Origin: Euperipatoides rowelli
Taxonomy: Eukaryota; Onychophora; Udeonychophora; Euonychophora; Peripatopsidae
NCBI GenBank assembly: GCA_003024985.2
Contig: PXIH01S0014580.1
Direction: 5' to 3' (one strand)
Length of the DNA stretch: 14,380 nucleotides
Shown piece by piece: positions 8,523 to 14,380 of the stretch. Every line of letters starts with the position of its first letter. The first letter of the stretch is position 1. The notes below the pieces were generated by a model. It searched no databases. It was given only the letters and a program-made list of their open reading frames with translations, and was not told where the DNA came from. The position numbers and the translations under genes were made by a program.

Positions 8523-9690
8523 TGTCATCAGAGTGAAAATTTCAAGTTCCTATTCACAACCAAAGTGCCTCTCTCTTCATATACAAATGTTTCTACTAAC
8601 AACGTTTTATTAGTATTGTTTTGTTTCATTACTGTTGATTTCTTGTGTGAGTTTTTTTTTCTGCTTCTCAAACTCTAATGATGAAATTGGTTGGTTTTAC
8701 TGATATAACTTATACTGTATATATTTTGAGAAAATGGTGCTAAAAACATAGACCATATATTTTTAACTGGCAGAATTCATATTACTAAAGCATTTCTTTA
8801 CCTGGTAAAAAAAAAAGTGTGCACAATGATATGTCAATAATGTTCTTAAGGCATTTATACCATAAGAATATTTTTTAAGCGCTGTGGATTAGTGAAATAA
8901 TCCTTTTTTCCCCCTTGTAAGTTGTATAGAAAGGAAAGCTAAAATACTAAAATATTTTGAATTTATTGTAAAGAGATTTTACATGTTTGTTTGTTTTTTC
9001 TTTTTTTCTAATACACATATTCATATTCCTTGTTACTCTTTTTGTCTCTTCTGTATATTTTTGTACGGTTTTATTTTATTTTAACTTTGAAACAAACATT
9101 TGCAATGTTATAAATTCAGATAATTAATACATGAAATTCATGATAAGATTTCTGAATATGGACTAATTGCAGTATGTAAAACTAACTCCCCTTCTCCCCC
9201 AAAGATTGGTAAATATCTAAATCTTATTCAAATAATCTGGGACTCTCAGTGTTTACCTACTGCCTAGAGCAAAACAAAATTTTTAGTTCTTGTTAACTTG
9301 TGCAAAATATACTGTATTTAATAGGACTAATAATAGTCGATTGCTATTTTGTGAAATTTCACAAATAACTTGCTGAATCTCTGAACTTTTACTTAGTCTA
9401 CTTGATTTCTTTTACTTATGATTTATAAACAAAACAATTGTAATGCATTTGACAATTATTTTCCTTTTTAATGAAAATATTTAAAGTTTATTATAATTGG
9501 ATTTTAATTTAACTAATATATTTTATTGCATTTGATTGTCATAGGAATTTACAAAGATATGTGGGGGACGTGCATATATCAGATGTGAAAGTGTCTTCAT
9601 ATTTCATTCTTTAATCAGGTGTGCAACCCATGCCTATATTCATTATTTGAAGGTACACTTAAAAATTTAAAAAATAAATTGAAGAAATTC
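8523..9690 (+). other. Probable 3' UTR of the tetraspanin gene
   Basis: The sequence after the TGA is non-coding and U-rich. The first exact AATAAA downstream of the stop that I find is at 9673-9678, with another at about 9708. If these are used the 3' UTR is over 1.1 kb. Variant signals (TATAAA near 9110 and 9423) could end it sooner. The true end cannot be fixed from sequence alone. Confidence 0.4.
9673..9678 (+). promoter_or_regulatory. Candidate polyadenylation signal AATAAA
   Basis: First canonical hexamer after the tetraspanin stop. In a genome this AT-rich the hexamer is common by chance, so this is only a candidate. Confidence 0.3.
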
Positions 9691-10740
9691 AAAAAGTAGA
9701 GTAGGCTACAAATAAACATTTAAATTTTCTATTTCTTAACAAAAAAATATAGAAATATAGTATCGATTTTTTAGTAAAGTCTATTACTCCTTCAGCCCTT
9801 CATATCTCACTTGATTATAAGAATATTATAGTAAGAATAGACTACATCATCATCTACTTAATTCACATTACAATATCTTTGACATACTGTAATATCACTC
9901 GTATATTATTTTAACTCATCTTATACTGTGTGTATAATTTAAAATAAGCAGCAAACGGCACTAGAATATACTGTAAATCTCAAGCGGACAGAATAATAAT
10001 TGAATGGTGCTGATAGTTTTGAAAAATAATACTTTTCTTTTTTAAATTTCTAATGAATCTTTTGACCTTAGATAATAATCAAACAATAGATCAGTATTGT
10101 GAATCTACAAATTCTTGACCCAAAAATAAAAGTTTGGAATTCATTACAATTAGAAACAATAAAATCTACTAATTGAGATCAATTGGTTCTTGGATTAAAT
10201 TAATAGCATGTTGATGCCTAATTAGAGTAGTTTGTAAGAAGATTGACTGTTGATCTAGGTTCAAATCGTGCTTGTGGACATGGATGTTTGCATTGTTAAA
10301 ACAAAGGAACTGGAAGAGCACCTTAAGGTGAAGATATGGCTTTCCTTATGTCTTTTCTTTTTTCAACAGATTCCATATAAATTAAAAGTCTTTCATATTG
10401 CCTTTATCCAATAACCATTTAGAGAGATCATATGATGTTCTTTAGCTGCCATATCAAATCAAAGTATTATTTAAATCATGTTTGACATTTTGTAAAAGTG
10501 ACTTGTCTTAAATAGAAATATTTCTAATATTTTCTATTAATAAATATAGAAAAATTAATTTGATTAGTGCTTAAAAAGATTGCAACTATGTAATTAATTA
10601 AAAATGAAAATTTGATGTTATAAAATTTTAGTACCGGTACAGTATACTTTTTGCTTTACAGAGTAACAAAATTAAAAATCAATAACTAAAAAATAATTTA
10701 TTTAAATTTTTAAAAGATGAATTTTACATCATATTTTTTT
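9691..10740. other. AT-rich intergenic DNA
   Basis: No convincing open frame or mobile element. A weak tRNA-like trace lies near 10200-10275 (see findings). Otherwise it holds poly-A/T and scattered tactgt/acagta motifs. Confidence 0.6.
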
Positions 10741-10846
10741 AAAAAGGATACCACAATATTTACAGCCAACATCAACTGTAGAAGATGAGGAGTCTGTAGT
10801 GTTAAATACAAATACAACAAATATGACGGACAACAACAGACTATAG

Positions 10847-10893
10847 TCCAGCGAGGTTGTCCCTAGTAATCCAGCGAGGTTGTCCCTCGCTGG
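10847..10893. repeat. Tandem 18-mer (23-bp period) with inverted third arm
   Basis: tccagcgaggttgtccct occurs exactly at 10847-10864 and 10870-10887, separated by agtaa. The second copy runs into a hairpin: ccagcgagg (10871-10879) with cctcgctgg (10885-10893) around a 5-nt loop. It is the most GC-rich compact structure downstream of the gene. Confidence 0.9.
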
Positions 10894-11042
10894 TTTGTTG
10901 AAGCTACAAACTTAAGAGTCTGGGATGGACATTGTTTTTGCCAATACCAGACTCAAAAAGGGAAATACAGTATGAGGGACTGAGAGAAAGCAACTTTAAG
11001 AAACAATACCTTTTATTCAATGCAGTGCACAAAGTCTTATTG

Positions 11043-11062
11043 CTAAGATCTTAGCGAGCTCG
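11043..11062. repeat. Two abutting palindromes
   Basis: ctaagatcttag (11043-11054) and cgagctcg (11055-11062) are each perfect palindromes and touch end to end, inside the repeat-like island. The function is unknown and they may be incidental. Confidence 0.6.
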
Positions 11063-11225
11063 ACAGAGCCCCAAAACAAAGGAAATGTGGGTGGCTCTCC
11101 GACTTCCAGGAAGTTTTTTGGAGGAATTCTTCCACTTTATGATTACAAGCTGACTGGAATGATTTGTGCTAACCTTAGTATATTTCTATATATGTAGTGT
11201 ATCCCCACTATAGTCAGACATCAAC

Positions 11226-14200
11226 GTTATCAGATTGTGAATGGACACAAATGTTGCATGAGTTTGGAAAACAATTTTACTTTAAACAAAGTAGATTAAG
11301 ATGAGAATTCATAAAAAATGGATTAGAAAGTACAATGAACATACTGTAGATTTAATAATATGGTATAGATAAAGTATTTTAGCAAATATTATTAAAATTA
11401 ATATCCAATTCTTAATTTAATTGATTAATCTCAAAATAGGCTGTCAAATTATTCAGACCAATAAAAAGGGAATCCCCATAACACACCCTAACTCTAAGGC
11501 AATCAATATATCTGTGTAGAATTAATCAAATAGTCTTCTAAGCTTTAAACTATTCTTATCCTAAGCCAATAAAAAACACAATATTCACAAGCAGGCTATA
11601 GATGCAGTGTAAATTTAAAACACAATACTTAATATGCACCCAACAATAATAATATTTATTAATAAATAGTAAATAATTCAGGCATATAAAGATGTTCAAG
11701 ATAAAAAAACAATGAATTGTATATACACCAAATGGCACTTATGAGAACAAAGAAGCAGCCATGAGGGATTTCACACTTTAATTAAGTTTTTTTAACATAC
11801 AGTACAATGAGTACATGTATAATCTCTCATCCTAAGATGCAGGTTATGTAAATAATTAGAGCAACATTAGATAACACATTATTATTTACTATTTGCTTTC
11901 CAAGGATAAATACCATCCCCAACAAAATTATATCTTGAGATTTATCACTAGAAATTCTTGCACAACATTACAGTTGTCCTTACAGTTCTTCTAATATATA
12001 ACTCTGACATAGTCTCACATACATCACAAAATCTCAAGTGTTACAGTATAATGTATAACTATACACACTTTTATAACACTGCCCTCCCTAAATAGCAATA
12101 CCAACAAACACAGTTAATACAAACAGCACATCAAGTTTTAGAGGTATCATAATTAAAGAATTATGATTGTATAAAATTGAATCATTAACATGAAATAAAA
12201 CGCAACAAATATGCCATACAGTATACATTTAATATTAATTATCCATTCACTTTAGTCATCTCTCCCATTTGTTGCATTTTGTACATAATTATGTCATATA
12301 GTACCAACTTTAAACTAATAAGTTTAAGAATAAATTGGAAGTCTAGAGTAGCTATTTTATGCAGGAATTTGAAGGATACAATAAAAATGTATGTCTGGTG
12401 CCAAAATACTTTAAGGGGGAGAAAAAGTAACTTCTAAATACAAAATGTATAAAATAAATACCTGCAGCAGTAGCTATGACATTATTACATCCAATAAAAA
12501 TATTTTTATTTTCTGTAAAGTTGGAAATATTGATTATTTTTAGGCTGAAACTAAGTGGCTATAACACTAATGGAATCTCCACCTTATGCACATTCTCCTT
12601 TCAATATACTGTACATACTGTACAATCATTTACTAAAAGAAATACTTTACTTCCATCTAGTGAGTAAATTTTATATTAAATCATTTTCTTTTTTTTTAAA
12701 AAAATAAGCTTTTCAAGCTTTTAACACTATACAGTATATTTACAAAACCTAAGAAAATTCGAGATCTAAACTATGGGTAGTGTCTGACGTGTGTTTGAAG
12801 ACAATAGGTTTTTTCTTATATATTTCGTTAATTTTAATAAATGTGTATTAAAAGTACTATAGTTTCTAAATAAGCATCATTCTCAGGTAATCCTTTTAAA
12901 CTATCATTTTATTAGATTAAATTGTTATTGACTATTAAGAACTCAAGAGATTCAGACAGACAGAAAAAGGAATTTTATTCAAGTAGTATTGGGCTACATA
13001 TTACTTATTCTGCTCTGAAAATAGACATTTTTCAGTCATATTGAAAGCATTCATAAGTATACCGTGATAAAAGAATATAGTTGAATCTCAGGAACATTTT
13101 TTTTTTTTTCATTCTCTTTTTCATAAGAGATTTGGGAGTTTTAAAGCCTTCTGTTAAAATATAAAAATTACATAATTATTTTGTCAAATGCAGTACAATG
13201 TTAATTCTTTTTTTTTTTTTAATAAAAGATTATTTCTAAATAAAATAAACGGGCTCTTAATTATCTCTTAAATTTTGACATTTCTCAACAATTAAAATTT
13301 ATTTCATTTAAACCCTCTTTTTTACTATACCATATCTTTTTTATTTTACCTTTTAAATAAAATACCTTGTTTTTACCATATTCTCACTTCATTCCATGAA
13401 AAAAACAAAGTAAACAATTTTTTTATAATTTGCTTGGTTTCTTTTAATTTTTTTTTTATATTAATAAATTACTCCAATGTGGTAAACAGCTGGAAATACT
13501 AATCTTATATAACTGGATTTCCTGTGGAACAAAATTACGTTTGGATTGACGATAGTTGATAGAATATGTAAAAAAAAAGAGGGTAATTTTTTGTGAAAAA
13601 TTTATTTACATATTTTATGAATATTTGTAAATAATGTTGGACCAATTGATTTGGTGACTATGTCTAATTCTTATTTTTTATATTAAAAAAAAAAAAACTA
13701 TCCATGTTGTGAATCTTGTAAGTGTACAGCAAAGTGATTACATTTTTTGAAGATTTGATACATAATAATAGGATCATTGTATTTTTTAAATGGTTTAACT
13801 TTTTCTATTGGTGGTATTTCGTTAGAAATGTATATTTCATTATGAATTTTAAGATTTCTTTGAGATCTGACTTATTCAAAGCTCTCAGCTTCATTAACGA
13901 GTCATCCAAAATTGTTGATAAAATCCAAATTATTTGTTGCTTAATCACCATTGTAGAATGTACTGTATATACAGTGTTGAAATATATTTTTTATTTTTTT
14001 TAACTCATTTATGAATTTTTTTTTTTAAATTAATATACACTATGGAAATTACTTTGGCCATGAAAATAATTAATTTATAACAAAAAAAAAACAATTTACT
14101 ACTTTCTAATTGTAAATTTCACAAGAAAACATTTTTTATTTTTATTTTGGAGGGGATTTGTACCCGACCAATATACTTTAATGTGATGATAAATGTAATA

Positions 14201-14380
14201 TTAACAATTAAAAGGGAGATTGATTAATTAGTTAATGAAATTAGCATTAACTCAAAATCGTGAATCTTTAGGTAAGGTGAAAAGTTATTTCAGTCCATTT
14301 ATATTTATAGAGTAGCTATAGGCCTCGGCCTCAGACCTTTTTACATTTGAATTACTTTTCCAAACAAAAAGTAAAATAAC
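11226..14380. other. AT-rich intergenic DNA, no gene recognised
   Basis: Open frames here (for example 11556-11738 minus, 12476-12667 plus, 13722-14003 plus) encode low-complexity F/I/Y/N-rich sequence with no family resemblance, as expected from translated AT-rich DNA. Poly-A/T runs occur near 12690, 13100, 13210, 13570, 13685 and 14020. The tactgt/acagta motif appears several times, including a close pair at about 12606 and 12616. The final 100 bases are slightly less AT-rich, but nothing is recognisable. Confidence 0.65.

Larger units (their letters stand above)
10745..11225. mobile_element. Less AT-rich repeat-like island, possible decayed retroelement end
   Basis: Base composition changes sharply from the AT-rich DNA on both sides. 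The island holds a tandem 18-mer with an inverted partner (10847-10893). Next comes a stretch opening TGTTGA at 10896 and closing TCAACG near 11226, a possible imperfect LTR-type terminus pair. On the minus strand it includes an AATAAA (within 11010-11019), consistent with a minus-strand LTR. No coding domain of a retroelement is visible and no clean target duplication was found around these ends. A 9-bp direct repeat, actatagtc, occurs at 10840-10848 and 11207-11215. A repeat of some kind is likely, but the class is uncertain. Confidence 0.4.

Noticed and set aside
10847-10893. CRISPR-like repeat
   Set aside because: Only two copies with a 5-bp spacer, in an animal genome; a tandem duplication, not an array.
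11556-11738. 60-residue minus-strand open frame
   Set aside because: Low-complexity residues typical of translated AT-rich DNA; no splice or family support.
12476-12667. 63-residue open frame
   Set aside because: No recognisable domain; it contains the tactgt motif pair and looks like ordinary intergenic DNA.
13722-14003. 93-residue open frame rich in F, I, Y and K
   Set aside because: Begins at a non-ATG codon, is very AT-driven, runs into poly-T and has no family resemblance.

Overview
This window is animal nuclear DNA. It is very AT-rich, and its only convincing gene is split into short exons by long introns with canonical GT/AG borders. Exon sequence and exon structure fit a metazoan tetraspanin. 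The resemblance to arthropod Tsp86D and vertebrate TSPAN33, together with the repeat content, suggests an invertebrate, probably an arthropod. The species cannot be read from the sequence.

Gene (228-8522, + strand): the last five coding exons of a tetraspanin of the TspanC8 subfamily lie at 228-407, 4529-4666, 5956-6003, 7013-7129 and 8448-8522. All joins are phase 0 and together give 185 residues. They cover transmembrane segment 3, the whole large extracellular loop with eight cysteines, transmembrane segment 4 and a short cytoplasmic tail. The first half of the protein (N-terminus, TM1, small loop, TM2) must lie upstream of the window. Known TspanC8 proteins escort the metalloprotease ADAM10/Kuzbanian and so influence Notch and other shedding events. 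That role is inferred here from the family.

Introns: the first intron (408-4528) holds two mobile-element relics. One is a roughly 490-bp non-autonomous DNA transposon (831-1322) with terminal inverted repeats and an exact 8-bp flanking duplication, as expected for the hAT superfamily. The other is a decayed, antisense LINE reverse-transcriptase fragment (about 3551-4115). The other introns hold simple repeats, hairpins and one unidentified island (about 7320-7700).

Downstream (8523-14380): a probable long 3' UTR is followed by AT-rich intergenic DNA with no convincing gene. It contains a less AT-rich repeat-like island (about 10745-11225) with a tandem/inverted 18-mer, a possible decayed zinc-finger-like snippet and a weak tRNA/SINE-like trace. 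A short motif, TACTGT/ACAGTA, recurs about 30 times across the window and looks over-represented.

No new multi-gene system is visible. The most informative observations are the TspanC8 gene and the nested mobile-element history of its first intron.
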